Positions 45,292 to 57,295 are shown, numbered from the stretch's first letter. The stretch is 64,000 bases of DNA from Cryphonectria parasitica EP155 (GCF_011745365.1 NW_024468916.1:2401630-2465629), one strand, 5' to 3'. Notes: generated by a model not told the origin, from the letters alone. Numbers and translations: made by a program.

Positions 45292-47073
45292 CCGCCGCCT
45301 TCGCTTCTTCCGCGCTCTCGTCGCGAGCACGGCCTCGGCCATCCCGTTCTTGTCGCCAAGCTGTTTCTCGAGGGCGTGCCAGAACTTGGCGCGCTTCAGG
45401 GCGACGCGGTACCACTCGGCCATGGCCCAGCATACGATGCCAGGGTTGCGCGTGAGACCAGGGTGGTATGGCACCTGTGGCGATGAGGATGAGGCGCGGT
45501 CGATGAAGGGTCTGAGCTCGGGGGCAGCTGCGGGATTGAGGCGCGGCACGGAGAGAGAGGACACGGCGAGAGTGCGGGTGTTGACTGTCATCTCGAGGCG
45601 TGCGCTGAAGAGACCAGTAGGTGAGGCGGAGCGAATGGTAATGCTGTGTCTTTGGTATGTAGGCTGATCAGGCTGTTCCGCTGAAGGCGAGGTGGTGGTA
45701 GCGACAGTCGAGGAATACATGAGAGGAGTAAACACTTGTAGGTACGGCAATTCCTCAGACGTGGTCATGGGTACCGGGTGATGACTGACGGGTGGCTGCT
45801 GGTCTTCGCCTCGTCCGTCCTCCTGTAGTATTGCTGGCGGTAGTAAGATGGACGGCGATCCGTTGAAGTCGAGCATCGTGATGGGGTTCATGGCTGCTTC
45901 CAGCCAATCTGAGCCCTGATAAGGATCTGTCCTTTTGATAGCTGGTAGAACGTGGCGTCGTAAGAGGTCAACTACAGCGTCCTTGTCGGCTGTCAGAGGT
46001 AGCCCCTCTGCAGCATTATCATTCTCTTCTCTCGCCAGCGCCAGGTCCGCCTTGAGCTGCTCAACCTCACGCAGCAGCGCATCCCGCTCTTGCTCTTTCT
46101 CCCAGTTTGGCCCGCGTAGACGGATACTTCGGCGCGGATGTGTCCCAGAGACAAATTCGCTCTGTGGTTTAACTCGAGCCTCCACAGGCTGCTCGGGCAG
46201 CGGCGCACTGGCGAGAGTGGTCTTCATTGGGCTCCGGCGCCGTCGCGCCTTGAACCTCTCTGATTCCTTCCGTGGTGGCTGTTGTCCTGGAGCGAGCGCT
46301 TGTGAGAGCGGATGTTTCGAGGGCGATCCTTGCTGTCGCGCAGCCTCCCTCTCGCTCGCATCTCGACGCCTCTTGGAGGGCGTATGATGTATTCCAGAGG
46401 GCGGCGTGCTTACCACGGGATCTGGATGCTCAGGCGTTGGCGGCAGTTTGGGCTCCTCGTGGACCACGGCTGGTAAGACGCCCGTGTTTGTGGGGGATCG
46501 GCGTGAGCTCCGCCGTGGGAGGGAAATCGCTATATCTTCCTCATTCTCGGGGCCTGGCGGAGGCAGAGGTCGGGGCTGTGGTCGAGTGGGTGTGCGGCGG
46601 GGTGGTTGCGCGCCAAAGATCATACCACCAACTCGCCTAGACGGCGACCGCGGCGCGTCGTTGCCGGGGCCAGGAGGGGCGCTCTGATTTGCTGCAGCTG
46701 GCCTCTGGGAACCAGAGCCCTCGGCGACAGGTGAGGGTGATCCTGCGCCATCGCCTTCGGAGTGGTGTTCGAACTGCGCGGTCAGCGCGGTCGTCAGGTC
46801 GGCATCTTCATCCTGGCTGCCTGCCTGCGACGCGGGTAGGTCGCCCTGTCTTTGCGACGCGACTACTCGTCTGCTGGAGAGAATCTCTGGGTTGTGGCGG
46901 GCCAGACTCGATCTAGTAGGCGAGGCGAACGAGGGACGCTGAGGAGAGCGCGAAGGAGAGGGTTGTGGCTGTTGTGATTGCTGCCCTGGTGGAGGACCTG
47001 GAGGGGTGGTGGACTCGACTGGTATCGATGTTGTTGGGGATGTTTTGCGCCTCTTTGGCGCTGATGCATCCAT
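44723..47073 (-). CDS. Nuclear low-complexity protein, 'AT DNA-binding protein'-like
   Basis: Two exons give 739 aa: 44988-47073 and 44723-44856, across a 131-nt intron. The last exon (HAMDDRKSIVGIPKLFDKL...) lies in a different frame from the first and is missed by the long open frame. The join gives GKW-HAMDD if the GTAAGC donor is used; a GTAAAT donor 6 nt earlier is also possible. The first half is disordered and basic, with several KRRR-type nuclear signals and a PPTPEHPDPVVSTPPSGIHH stretch. It is followed by a coiled coil (EKEQERDALLREVEQLKADLALA). The C-terminal third looks folded, with a polyglutamine run of 13 inserted. From memory, fungal proteins with this order are labelled AT DNA-binding protein. 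I see no AT-hook, and a kinetochore role is another possibility. Treat the function as unknown. Confidence 0.75.
44927..44943. repeat. G17 homopolymer inside an intron
   Basis: Seventeen G on the plus strand, a C run in the pre-mRNA about 44 nt after the donor of the only intron of the nuclear protein gene. Confidence 0.85.
45250..45288. repeat. Coding (CAG)13, polyglutamine
   Basis: Thirteen perfect CTG units on the plus strand encode Gln13 directly after a basic RKKRRRRR stretch in the nuclear protein. Confidence 0.9.
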
Positions 47074-47775
47074 TGTTGAGTTACACAGGATGTGTTATAT
47101 CATGGTAGCCATGGTGCCTGTGGAATCAGCTGTTGGGACTGTTACGACGCGTGAAGTTCCCAACTTGGTTGAGATTCCTCGAGGATATGTTGTTTTTGGA
47201 GAAGCTTTGGTTGCTAGTACATAAAGATTATGGGATGGGGTGACATGGTGGTTGTTTACCCCAGATCCTAGACGTGTCGAGGGGCCTTCCACTAACAGGG
47301 GTGTCAGCATCAGCAGTGTTAGGGGAAGCCCTTCTGCCCCTCCAGCAGCTACAAGTAACAACCTAGCAAGTACAAAAGTACTTACTGCTGAACCATCAGG
47401 GCCAAGCACTGCTAATGACGCCAGTAGGTCCAGGGACCGAGTAGCTGATGGCCACGGCTATAAACCGGAACGCAGCGTGCCGCACCCACGGGACAAGGCA
47501 AGCAAGCGACGTTCTTGTACATACTGAGGAAGTCAATCCCTGTTTTTTGCGCCTCTTTTCTCCCCGTCTTTTTTTTTTTGGGGTCTTATCATCCTCTCCA
47601 AAACCAACCATCTCAACCCATTGCGCCAGCGATCTCTTTCCCTTTTTTTCTCTTCCTTTCTTTGGACGCCTCACAACGGTCTTTTCAACCTAGAGCACAG
47701 TCAATGTGTTTGCCATAGCCTCGATAATCTCCTCTTAGCTGTACACACTCTCCCTTCTTATCAAGTACAGCGACC
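47074..47775. promoter_or_regulatory. Bidirectional promoter region, 702 bp
   Basis: Shared upstream region of the nuclear protein gene (-) and the oxidoreductase-like gene (+). Pyrimidine-rich tracts near 47560-47680 lie just before the plus-strand start, as is common in fungal promoters. No gene supported. Confidence 0.55.
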
Positions 47776-48873
47776 ATGTCATCCTCGGTGCGCAGCCTCC
47801 TCCTCAGCCCGCGCCCGCTGCGCTCTCTCGCCGCGGCCCGCCGGAGCTATGCCACCATCCCGACCAAGAACCCAGACCCGACAGTACCCATCGAGCCCTC
47901 GCAAGAGCAGGCCATGCCTATAGGGCGCTTCTACGAGGCCATTCTCAACTCGGGCCAGCCCATCCCCAAGGTGAAGCCCGAGGCGCCCGCCTCCTCAGTC
48001 AAGGAGAAACAACAACAACAAGCTGCCGAGGCCGAGGCCGAAAAGGAGCCCGTAAAGCGCGGCCGCAAGCCCAAGGCAAAGGTTGAGCCCGAGCCCGCCT
48101 CTACGGCGACGGCATCCACCGCGCCGACTGCCTCCGCCGCCGCGAGCCCCAAGGCCACTGCGAAGGAGGCCGCCTCCAAGTCTCCGGTAAGCAGCAGACT
48201 GTCCTCCTCATCACCCTCCTCTTCCTCCCCAAAACCAGGCGCGGCCGGCGAGGTGTCAAACCCCTCCTCTTCGGCGACGTCTTCTCCACCCATTCCAACC
48301 CCACCCCCGACGTCGACAAGCACTGAGGACAAGGCCAAAGTAATTTTCGGGTCGAGCCTCGCCGGCCCCGCCGAGCGCGCCGAGCGCCTCGCACAAATCC
48401 GGGCCAAGAGCAACATGGTGGCTGGTGTGCTGGTCCCCCCAAAACCCGACGAGCCGGACAACTGCTGCATGAGCGGGTGTGTCAACTGCGTGTGGGACCG
48501 GTACCGTGACGAGATGGAAGAATGGGCGCTCGCCAACGCCGAGGCACAGAGCAGATTAGCTGCGGGAAGCTCTAGCGAGGAGGGCGCATCGGCAGCTGTG
48601 GCCTCGGAGCGAGAGGGGGCGAATGTCGGCGTGCGGCCATCGCTTGCAGAAACAACAGCAGGGCATACGGTGGTCAGCATGGACGATGACGGCGGCGGAT
48701 CGGAGACGAACTGGGATGTGGGCGCAAAGGCTCCAGTGGGTCCTGGCAGGATTGCCAAGGACTTCTGGAACGATGATTTATATAAAAATGTTCCAGTTGG
48801 TATTAGGGAATTTATGAAGCAGGAGAAGAAGTTGAAGGAGAAACATTTGCGGGAGGGCACCACTGGAGGCTAG
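47776..48873 (+). CDS. Mitochondrial oxidoreductase-like-domain protein
   Basis: A 365-aa single-exon protein. The N-terminus is a good mitochondrial presequence: rich in Arg, Ser and Leu, no acids (SVRSLLLSPRPLRSLAAARRSYA), with a likely cleavage near residue 25. A long Ala/Pro/Ser/Lys-rich disordered region follows. Then comes the oxidoreductase-like domain (OXLD1 type) near residue 220, marked by PDEPDNCCMSGCVNCVWDRY with its CC-x3-C-x2-C cysteines and the following DEMEEWA helix. A second conserved block near the C-terminus is IAKDFWNDDLYKNVPVGIREF. The cysteine set suggests metal or disulfide chemistry. The biochemical role of this family is poorly defined. A GTAAGC at about 48187 could be a donor, but the frame is open through it, so I keep one exon. 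Confidence 0.87.
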   Translation: MSSSVRSLLLSPRPLRSLAAARRSYATIPTKNPDPTVPIEPSQEQAMPIGRFYEAILNSGQPIPKVKPEAPASSVKEKQQQQAAEAEAEKEPVKRGRKPKAKVEPEPASTATASTAPTASAAASPKATAKEAASKSPVSSRLSSSSPSSSSPKPGAAGEVSNPSSSATSSPPIPTPPPTSTSTEDKAKVIFGSSLAGPAERAERLAQIRAKSNMVAGVLVPPKPDEPDNCCMSGCVNCVWDRYRDEMEEWALANAEAQSRLAAGSSSEEGASAAVASEREGANVGVRPSLAETTAGHTVVSMDDDGGGSETNWDVGAKAPVGPGRIAKDFWNDDLYKNVPVGIREFMKQEKKLKEKHLREGTTGG

Positions 48874-49465
48874 TATCTTTAATGACCATCCGCCTCTCTG
48901 GGGCTTACTTTCTGCTGCAGGTCAGGCCCTTGTTCTGCGTCGCCCTTGTCCGGAGATTCCATGAATCAAAGTCGCGTGAACATCACGTCTGCGATGGAGA
49001 ACATAGGAAAGAATTTGGACGACGACGTCAGATTCGCAACAGGTTCTCCATGCCTTTACGATGATCATTGAGCAGCTTCGCACCTGTCATTATACATGTG
49101 ATAACACTTATAAAATGCAATATTTCAGTGGGCTGCACATTGACAGACGGCCGTGCGGTTTGGCGCTTGGTCATGTCTCGTCGAGACTCGGTTCATGCGT
49201 GTAAGGCGGAGATGCGGGAAGGCCCTGTAGTAACAACTGCGCCACAACAGCCACAGCACCTAAAGCCTCCTGGAAAGCTCAGGGTTGGACAACGCATAGC
49301 AAACCGCTGGTGGGCCTACGAACCGCTCACTCACCACCATATAAGCCCACCCACATTACTCACAACTTCTTGAGTTCTCCTTGCCGTAATATCAACGAAT
49401 TGCACAGCCTCTCGTCGCAAAAATCTCTACACCGAATTCGGCATTGGCTGGATCCTCCAAACACT
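48874..49465. other. Intergenic, no feature except TATA-like box
   Basis: 3' flank of the oxidoreductase-like gene and promoter of the small membrane protein. TATAAG lies at 49340-49345. Confidence 0.55.
49340..49345 (+). promoter_or_regulatory. TATA-like box of small membrane protein gene
   Basis: TATAAG, 126 bp upstream of the start codon. Confidence 0.35.
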
Positions 49466-49882
49466 ATGAAGCCTCTCTACCAAAGACTCCTCTTTGTCCT
49501 CCTCTCCACCGCTGCCCTCTGGCTGGCTCTGCGCGTAAAGGAAGCATGGCAGCATCGAGACGACGTGAACTTCAGCACTGCCGACGCCGGTGGATCAGAC
49601 ATCACCACGATCATCAACATCGTCAAGGCGCTCATGGAAGTATACGCTGCGATACCCGATGACTACAAGGGCTGCGTGCTCTCCTCGGCCGGGGCCGGCG
49701 TCGCGGCGTGGGGCATCAGCAGAGCAGTTCGCCCAGACGAGGGCAATCGAAATCGTTGTGTCGCCGTGGGCACTGCCGTGTTTGGCGTGACGACGGCCTT
49801 GTCTGTCGCGGCTGTGAATTACCACAGCTTGCCCTCTGCGCTCATGACTGCGCTCTGGAGCAAAGCGGACCTACGAACTTGA
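49466..49882 (+). CDS. Small membrane protein of unknown function
   Basis: A 138-aa protein with no family I recognise. Residues 5-24 form a hydrophobic helix (LYQRLLFVLLSTAALWLAL), either a signal anchor or signal peptide. A central helix carries TTIINIVKALMEVYAAIP. Two further hydrophobic stretches follow: GCVLSSAGAGVAAWGIS (about 75-91) and a longer one containing AVGTAVFGVTTALSVAAV (about 104-122). It has two cysteines and ends in a short polar tail. Single exon, with a plausible TATA box upstream and an ordinary start context, so I take it as real, but it could be a species-specific gene. The convergent reductase gene begins its 3' end 283 bp further on. Confidence 0.6.
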   Translation: MKPLYQRLLFVLLSTAALWLALRVKEAWQHRDDVNFSTADAGGSDITTIINIVKALMEVYAAIPDDYKGCVLSSAGAGVAAWGISRAVRPDEGNRNRCVAVGTAVFGVTTALSVAAVNYHSLPSALMTALWSKADLRT

Positions 49883-50165
49883 GGGAGGGGGTGGAGATCC
49901 AGGTCCGGCCGCTGTGGCAGTTGGGTTTGGGGCCCTGCTGAAAGGGTTCGCAGACGCAGGTTAGGCTGGTGGTCGTCTTTTTGTGGGATTTCAGCCGTAA
50001 CCCATCAAGAGATCGTATCGGTCAGGAATAGACAAAAACTTCTGTGCTGGCAGGACGTTCTTCTCGGGTGGAGTGTAGGAGAACACGCAAACAAAAGTCC
50101 TTTGTTGCTTGTCTATACGCTTAAAAAGGGCATCTCTGCTACAGCCCCATGTGCACTTCGGCACT

Positions 50166-51288
50166 TTACTGTTCCGCCTTCAGCAGTTCCAGATACTGGC
50201 CAGCAACATCAAGCACGGCTTCTTCGAAGCTTTTCACCTTGCCTAGCAGGGCCTCGGCGTCACTCGAGTCGTACACAACAGGCTGTATAGGCACCGTCCC
50301 CCTCTTGAACACGCCCGCCTTGACAGCTTCAGGATATCGCTTTTCCACGTGATCGAAGATGGTGTCGTAGTCCACCTCGAACGCAATCCCGAAATCCTTG
50401 CCAGCACAGCGATCCTCCAAGGCGACGCGCATATGCAGCTCAGCCACATCGTCGACATGGGCATATCTGCCGAAGAGAGGGAACGGCACCTCTCCTCCCA
50501 GCATGCCCATCATCATGAGGTTGTTGGAGCTGTTCTGGGTCTGCATCATAGCGGTGTTCAGCGACAGCTCGTTACGGCCGAAAACGAAGCCGGGGAAGAT
50601 ACGCGAGACGGTGAAGTGGGCGTTCTGCGTTTGGATAAAGGTGTCCGTGTCGCGCGCCTCAACCAGCTTGCCGGTGATGTACGCCTCTACCCCATTGCTG
50701 AAGGTCTCGGGGATGGGGTCCGGGGGTGGGACACGCGTCGCTGCCGAGACCGTCTCAGGGCCTGCTGCGAAGCCGATATTGGCTAGTCCTGAGGTGGTGA
50801 TGACGACGCGCTGCACGGTGGGGGCTTTGAGAGCCGATTTGAGCAGGTTCGCCGCCATCTTGACTCTGTCTCAAGAAACAAAGAAGAAAGAAAAAAAATC
50901 AACATCACAGTCTAGTTATGCCAAGTTGTGACATGTTCCTAAGTGGGAGGGAACGAAAAGCAGTCATTGCTTACGTCGGTTCGTATATCTCAGTCCTGGG
51001 ATCCAACTCGGGCAGCCCCACAGGCGACCCGGTGTGAATGATATGAGTGACTCCCTGCAGGACAGAGTCAAAGACCCCATCGACCGTCAAATCTGGGATA
51101 ACGACCGACGAGAGGCGCTCACCGGCTGCCGCTCCGAGCTTCAGGATAGCCGGGTTGGACGCAACTTTCTGGGCTTTCTCTTCAGATCGCACCGCGACGC
51201 GCACATTATGGCCGGCCTCGAGTGCATGGAGGAGAATCCGGAACCCGATCAATCCGCTGGCTCCTGTGAGGAGAATTGTGGTTGTCAT
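50166..51288 (-). CDS. NAD(P)-dependent reductase, dihydroflavonol-reductase-like extended SDR
   Basis: Two exons (50975-51288 and 50166-50865, 109-nt intron with GTAAGC donor) give 337 aa. The start at 51288 places LLTGASGLIGFRILL, the TGxxGxxG NAD(P)-binding motif, at residues 6-20. RSEEK near 39 follows the second strand and suggests NADPH preference. VTHIIHTGSPV is the fourth strand. The catalytic Tyr-x-x-x-Lys appears as YITGK, then PGFVFGR. These features place it with the extended short-chain dehydrogenases that include dihydroflavonol-4-reductase and yeast Gre2-type methylglyoxal reductases. Likely substrates are aldehydes or ketones; not specified by sequence. Exon 2 begins ahead of an internal methionine that gives a 230-aa open frame when read alone. 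Confidence 0.88.
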
Positions 51289-52339
51289 TTTTTCCCTCAA
51301 TCTTTCATTAGACGTGAGATGATGTATTATGCGTGAGCTGATGCAGAATGTTCCTGAGATGTGATGGGTAGATTGAGCATGTCTAGAATCAAGTCAATGT
51401 TGGCAAAGAAAATGAGTTGCACACTCGAGGAGAAATCAGCTCATTTGCGAAAGGATTCATCCTCATGCATATCGAAGACTACCTCAGGTGCTCTCAATGG
51501 TTGGTTCATTTCATGGACGCTTCGGCACCCCGCCTTTGGTCCTGACGTATATAGTATCACGAGGAGGAGGCAAACCTCAGCGTGCTACATTCGTTATCAC
51601 GTCCAACCAGCTCCAGTTCCGCTATTGCCGTGCGCAACATGGTAAGAAAAGGTTAAGTTGGGTGGGGATCGAGGGCTGAGGACGAAGCAGACTATGCCTC
51701 ATTAGCCTGGAAATGACGCCGTGGTGGTTGGTTTCTCACGCCCCCATCTCCCCTCCTTGTTCCTTCATTCCTTTTGTCTTCTTTCTACTCAAACTCTTGG
51801 GGGCATGGTGGTGACATGTATGTATTTCCAAGGCGAGAAACGTGATGTCTTCAGATCACTAGTTAATTACTAAGTAGATGGTAACATCGGCACATTGCAT
51901 ACGTAATTGTTCAAGATCAAAGACTTGAAAAGAATGCAAGTGTTGGAGGCACATTGCTGCAAACCAGATACCCTCGTTGTTCATTTAGCGTTCTGGTCAC
52001 AAGTGTGCATGCTCCTTCGAGCCCAAGGGCAGTTCACTTGTGGACTTATACGCCAGCTCGAACGAAATCCAAACACACCTCGAGTGAAGAATTAGTGTCT
52101 ATGGTATATGAAAAAAAAAAACTAATCCCTACTCAATGGTGCCATATCCTCATTCATGTCAACGGATAGTTATGCGTTCGACACTCGACTTCAATATTGC
52201 TGATTAGAATGCGGTGATGTGCATGACTTTACTACAGGCTTGTCATCCCACCACCCAACCCACCCCCAAACAAAGGTTATGAGCGCTCCCTCTCATCCCA
52301 AAGCCTTGACATACATCATAACAGCTTTCCAGCTCAGTC
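51289..52339. other. Intergenic, no feature seen
   Basis: Promoter of the reductase gene and 3' flank of the dehydrogenase gene. No gene supported. Confidence 0.55.
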
Positions 52340-53751
52340 TCACTGCACTTGGTTCACAAGCTTCATCCCCTTCGCCAACCTCCCCAGGTTCTCAGCCAGC
52401 ACACCCTCAATACAGTCTTCCACGTACTCCTCGAAGCACCAGCTCATATGCGGCGTGATGCTCACGTTCGGCAAGCCCCAAAGCTCATGGTCCTCCGGCA
52501 GCGGCTCCGGGTCCGTCACATCCAGCGCCGCCCCCGCAAGCCGCCCATCCTTGAGCGCAGCCACGAGGTCCTCCTGCACGGCGATGGGCCCACGCGAGAC
52601 GTTCACCAGGAACGGCGCAAGCCCCTTTTGGCTGTGGCTGTGTGTGTAGTGCGCGCCGGCGAGGATGTCAAACTCGTCCTTGCCGAGAGCGTGCCTCGTG
52701 GTCGGGGTGAGCGGGGTGAAGATGGCGAGGATGTCGAGGTCTGCGGCTAGGAATCTGTGTAGGCCTGCTCGTGTTCCGCCCGTGTGCCACTCGATCGGCA
52801 GCTTGCCTTCGTCGTCGCCCATTGCTGGGTCTCTGGCCAAGGTTGGTGGTGTGTTGAGGCGCCTGGATGTGGGCGTGCTTTTCTCGCTCGATGTGCAGGC
52901 GATGATATGCATGCCCATGGCGTGTAGTATACGGGCGGCTGGGTTTATGAGAAGAGATTCAAGTTAGTAAAGACACACTTTAATTGTGATCGAAGGGATA
53001 TGAATAAGTAAACAAATACGACGGTTGACTTACTCTGTCTCCCAATGCTGCCGTACCCCCAGATTCCCACCCTCTTTCCAGCAAGCACATTCGCCATAGG
53101 ATATCCTCTCCCGTTTCTCTCAGGACCAGCCCATTTTCTCTCCTCCATAACCTTCAGCACCCGCGGGTACTGGTGCGCCCACGACAACACCTGCAAGACC
53201 ACATACTGCGCGATGGACCTCGCGCTCACACCCGAGCACGTCGCAACGGGAATCGATGGGTCCGACAGAATTGGTGTTCCACGCAGGTGGTCGTGGCCTG
53301 AGGTGAGCAGCTGGACGAAGCGAAGGTTGGGTAGGAGGTCGAGGGACGGCGGGGACACGTTGAAGGTGAGGTATATCGTTGCGGCCTGGTACTCGGCTGC
53401 ATACTCAGATGATGAACAAATCAGCTTTCTGTGATCAAGCACAAGCCAATATTACAAGAGAGGAGAGATTCTGATTCTCGTGTGATGAGGCAGTACGATG
53501 GGATGTGCACAAGTACCTTCTGGGATCACACTGTCACGGCAACCGGGTGACCGGTCATCAAGCGTGTGCCATATGAACCGCACATTTGGGAATCTGGTTT
53601 GGAGATTTTGGATGGCTCGTTTAGGCTCTGAAAAATGGAAGACCGAGCAGAGGACAACTTCTTCGCGTGGGGTAGAGCCCTTGCGGTGACGGTGGCCGTG
53701 GCTGTTGACCTGGGTTGCTGACCCATCGATTTCGGTCTTTTGTAGGAGCAT
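52340..53751 (-). CDS. D-isomer-specific 2-hydroxyacid dehydrogenase
   Basis: This enzyme reduces 2-keto acids to D-2-hydroxyacids, or the reverse, with NAD(P). Three exons give about 407 aa: 53497-53751, 53034-53403 and 52340-52938. The second junction (GRQ-TARILHAMG) is clear. The first is less certain: the best model uses a GTACTG donor and the TGAG acceptor after a CTGAT branch point. NAD-binding GKRVGIWGYGSIGRQ is followed by the catalytic triad of the family: Arg in NVSRGPI, Glu in DVTDPEPLPEDHELW and His in ITPHMSW. The N-terminal 70 residues (His/Arg-rich) are atypical and may be a species-specific extension. No mitochondrial or peroxisomal signal is convincing. Substrate not predictable; fungal relatives act on glyoxylate, hydroxypyruvate or branched keto acids. 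Confidence 0.88.
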
Positions 53752-55625
53752 TGTTCGATTTTGTCCTGTGATATATATATTCTGTGGATTGAATGGCTTG
53801 CAGCTTCTATCAAAAAGCCTTTATGTGTTCTAAATCAAGAAAACGGCTCATATATAGTCTCCAAACCCTTTTCTTCATTTATAAATTCTTTTCTCTTCTC
53901 TTCTTCTCTCCTGCGCCTCGCAGGGTCCACCATTCTACGCATACTTCTCACTGCATATCGATCCGCCCATCGGCCGAAAAGGAGCCAGAATCATGTCATC
54001 TTCGACATCGGTCGCATACGGACGACGATTGTGAGCCTGCTTCGGTGGTGTTCCGGACCCAGTCGAGGTCATTGGTGGGCCCTATAATCTCCAAAGCCGG
54101 CGGAAAGCTTCGGTAAACAACGGTCAAAGACTTTTTCCTCTAGGTGAGCTGTTTTTAAAATTTTCATTGTTACTTTTCCTACCTTTTAGATCTTCGTGGT
54201 GCGCTCACTAAATCGTTGCAAATCAGGCTGTGCTCCAGGCTGGAGCCCGCCGCCCGGTAGAAGAGACATTCTCAGTGGATGCCTTGTGGGCCAGGGGCAT
54301 CCCTTTGTGGGGCCGTAACGGCGAGGCTCCAGAGCGGAATGCGGCCCGCCGCAACTGAGAGCCACTTCCGCGCTTCAGCGGCCGTGAACAGCCGAGAGCG
54401 ATGATGTATAACATGCTGAAGAGAGCTCGCACAGAGGTAAAATTTTGTCACCATTCCAGTCAGCCTGTGGAACAAGGCAAACGAAAGCATGTCTCATGAA
54501 TAAATAAGCAAGAGCACAGTGACGGGCTCTCCTGTACGAGTTGCACAGGCAGCTGAGAAATCTGGTCGGATTCACAAGTACAGGCAGTCTTTGACCAGTA
54601 CACGACCAAAGCCGTCTTCAATGATGGTGTTTTCATACTGCGACAATTATGTCTGGCTCAAGTCATGATAAACACCCCAGACTTCTGATTGTCCCGCATG
54701 CGTGGGTATCCATGAGCGGAACCGGAGTATCCAAGTCCAGAACTATGCATAGATTGAAAAGCCCCTTGTGCTGGTGTGGATCAGACTTTCATCCTGCGGT
54801 CTTATGTAGTCTCAGCCTTATCTCCGCTATCAGAAGGGAGGCGTCTCCCCTAAGGAAAGAAGGGGATGTGGCGGCTCTTTCGCCGACTTTTGCAGCCATG
54901 CTGTGAGAAGACGATTATTGATGGTAGGAAGAAGTTCGTGTAGAGGTCCAACCATGATTTAAGGGAGGAGTAAGCAGTCGAGTTGTTCGAGCTGCGAAGG
55001 CTGGATCATGCTTGTGGAAGACGAAACGCACTGCTTCAGCCTGGCCAGCCGGGCTATTGGGATGGTCAGCAAAGTTCGGTCAAAGTGCACCTCTCCCTAG
55101 ATAGCAATATGGAATCAAGGCAGGGGCGCGACGCATTCTCGCAGCCACTGAGCGGTACGAGGCCACATGCAGCAGTCACAAGATTGGGCACGTCACCAGC
55201 CGTAGTGCTGGAGTGAAGTGAATACAAAGCTGGGAATAAATTTCTTCTTTTGTTTCAATTTGCCACCCGCCTCTGTATATGTACCTCACCAAGAGGTAGG
55301 CTTCGAAGATAGCCTCTAGATTTTATTGTCGCTTTTCCCCTCGCTACTTGTTTGTTTCGAAACCCAATTGCCAAAGGATGGCTGCCTTAGGGCGGCTTGT
55401 TGCGTCTTCGAGTCTACTCGGTGGTATCAAAACATACCGCACTGGCGAAACAAAAGCACTGATCAGGCGGGCCAGTGAACACAGGCGTTGGGGACCCAAG
55501 ACTGGCTACGCGGTTCGGTCGCGCTCTGGGGAAACCAGGAATTTACACCCTTATTGGGGTGTCACTTTGCAGTGATGTCGATGGCCGTCTGAGGTATGTC
55601 GATGTAGTTGACCCTTGTACAGTGA
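53752..55625. other. Long intergenic stretch, 1.9 kb
   Basis: No gene supported. A 15-nt odd palindrome (GCTCCAG-G-CTGGAGC) lies at 54232-54246. Other frames are short. Confidence 0.5.
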
Positions 55626-56459
55626 TCATGCCCTGCCGTTGGCCTGCTTGGTCTTGGCCTGTCGCGCGAGCTCATCATGCTCCTCTATGTCGTCAGCTTC
55701 CCACGGGTAGCAGATCCACTCGTCGCCGACAGTACGCGCAGCCAGATATCGACCGCTGTCCATCATGTCCTGAGGGAGCGTGCCCTTCTTCTGCTTTTCC
55801 TTGTTCTGTTGCGCCAACCTGTCAGCAACCCAAAAACCGACCTCTTTAGCCCGGATGGCTGCTGTCCTTTCTCCGGTCTTGTACTCACGTGCAACACAAA
55901 AATGCTAAACTCGGTCTTGCCATCAACTCCCAGCTTCTGCCTCGCCAGCTCGACATCCTTCTCCAGCTCCTTGACGGCGTACTCGAGGGTGGTTCGGGTG
56001 TCGTCGACCTCGTCAACGATGAGGATCTTCTTGCCAATCAGGTTCTTCATCTCGCCGAGGCTGGTGAGGTCGAGCCACTGGGTGCGGGTGACCTTCTTGC
56101 CAGGCTCCTCGACCACATTGTCCGTGGACAGCTGCTCGTAGAGAGAGAGACCGATGGCCTGGATGGGGATGTTGGGGCTGCCGGTTTTCTTGAGGAAGGA
56201 TCGCAGGATGCGCGCAGGGACGTAGCCGCCGCCGCCAATCGCAATCATCAGCTGAGGCTGGAAGTTGGCGAGGATGTGTTCCGCAGACTCTTTGCAGAGG
56301 TTGTGGACCTGAAGACGAAACACAACACGAACAAGGTCAGCGAACAAGAAGGGGCCGTGCCGGCTCGAGGCAATTCGTGCAGGGTGGACTCAGGGAGAAG
56401 GGCAGGTTGAACGAAGGACTGCGTACATCATTGTATGTGATGTAAAGCTTCTCAGCCAT
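55626..56459 (-). CDS. XPT1: Xanthine/hypoxanthine phosphoribosyltransferase
   Basis: This purine-salvage enzyme joins xanthine, hypoxanthine or guanine to PRPP to form the nucleotide in the cytosol. Three exons (56427-56459, 55889-56308, 55626-55805), all phase 0, give 210 aa, near the length of yeast Xpt1. The first exon codes only 11 residues (MAEKLYITYND) and is joined to VHNLCKESAEHIL, exactly as in the family. Key sites are the IAIGGGGYVPARILRSFL loop, IPIQAIGLSLYEQL, and the PRPP-binding motif ILIVDEVDDTRTTL with its two adjacent acidic residues. C-terminal LPQDMMDSGRYLAARTV..WICYPWEADDIEEH completes the match. It resembles the XPT1/HPT1 pair more than bacterial Gpt. Fungi often have one gene of this type, so specificity between xanthine and hypoxanthine is not decided here. 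Confidence 0.94.
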
Positions 56460-57295
56460 GTTGACAGTCTGATAGAGTACCGATTCGCTTCTGTGTGGGT
56501 GGTTGCAGGAGATTGGCGTTGTCAGGGATGCTTCTCGGGTACTTGCAGCGTGGAAGTATGCACAAAAAAACAAACAAAATCACTTGCTGAGGGTTGTAAA
56601 GTTTTAGCGCTTAGTCTAAGATTGAGGGAAAGCATTAGGTCAATTTGGGGGGGAGCTTAATTAAAGAGAAAATCTATCTGGCTAGGTGACTCAATTTTTT
56701 TTTCCTTTAACTTTTCTGAGGCTATTCGCGGGAAGATCTGCGCATGCCGGCGAACCCCACCATGAGGGACCTGCCTGATGATCACTTAGGAGCCACTGCT
56801 GCCTATCTTATCAGCCGGCACCCCGCATTGCCCACATGAGTCTACTATGGTGCACTCTTGCTATGCATTATGCACGCCCCATGCAACCTGCCGTAAGAGA
56901 TCTCAGGTCAGGCAGGAAGGGAGAGGGGTTCTTACCTTGCCAAGCTGGTAGGCCAGGGCTAGGCCAGGCTAGGCCCTGTAGTCGCCCCCCAAACCCCTCT
57001 GGGTTAGGGCACAGAGTCCCGCCATAACTTTCAGCATAGCATCGAGCAAAGATCCTCCAGGCTAGGAAACGGCCGCTGCGATCCACTTTGGGATTGTCAT
57101 CTTAGCATGTCATCAAATCGACATCCCCTATAGTATATCAACAACCATCGTCCGCGGACCGTATTCCCATCGGCCGCCTCCTATCGATGGCAGGAACGAG
57201 ACCGGCACTGCTGTCCGCTCATACACGTCGTCTCATGACTGAAGATCGTAGATCAGGGCAAAAGAGCCGGCCCGTCCCTCAACAGCTCTCTTTCC

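Noticed and set aside
48187..48240. Possible intron in the oxidoreductase-like gene at a GTAAGC
   Set aside because: The frame is open throughout with matching low-complexity composition, so no intron is needed.
51298..51300. Upstream start for the reductase four codons earlier
   Set aside because: The codon is TTG. The ATG at 51288 directly precedes the nucleotide-binding strand.
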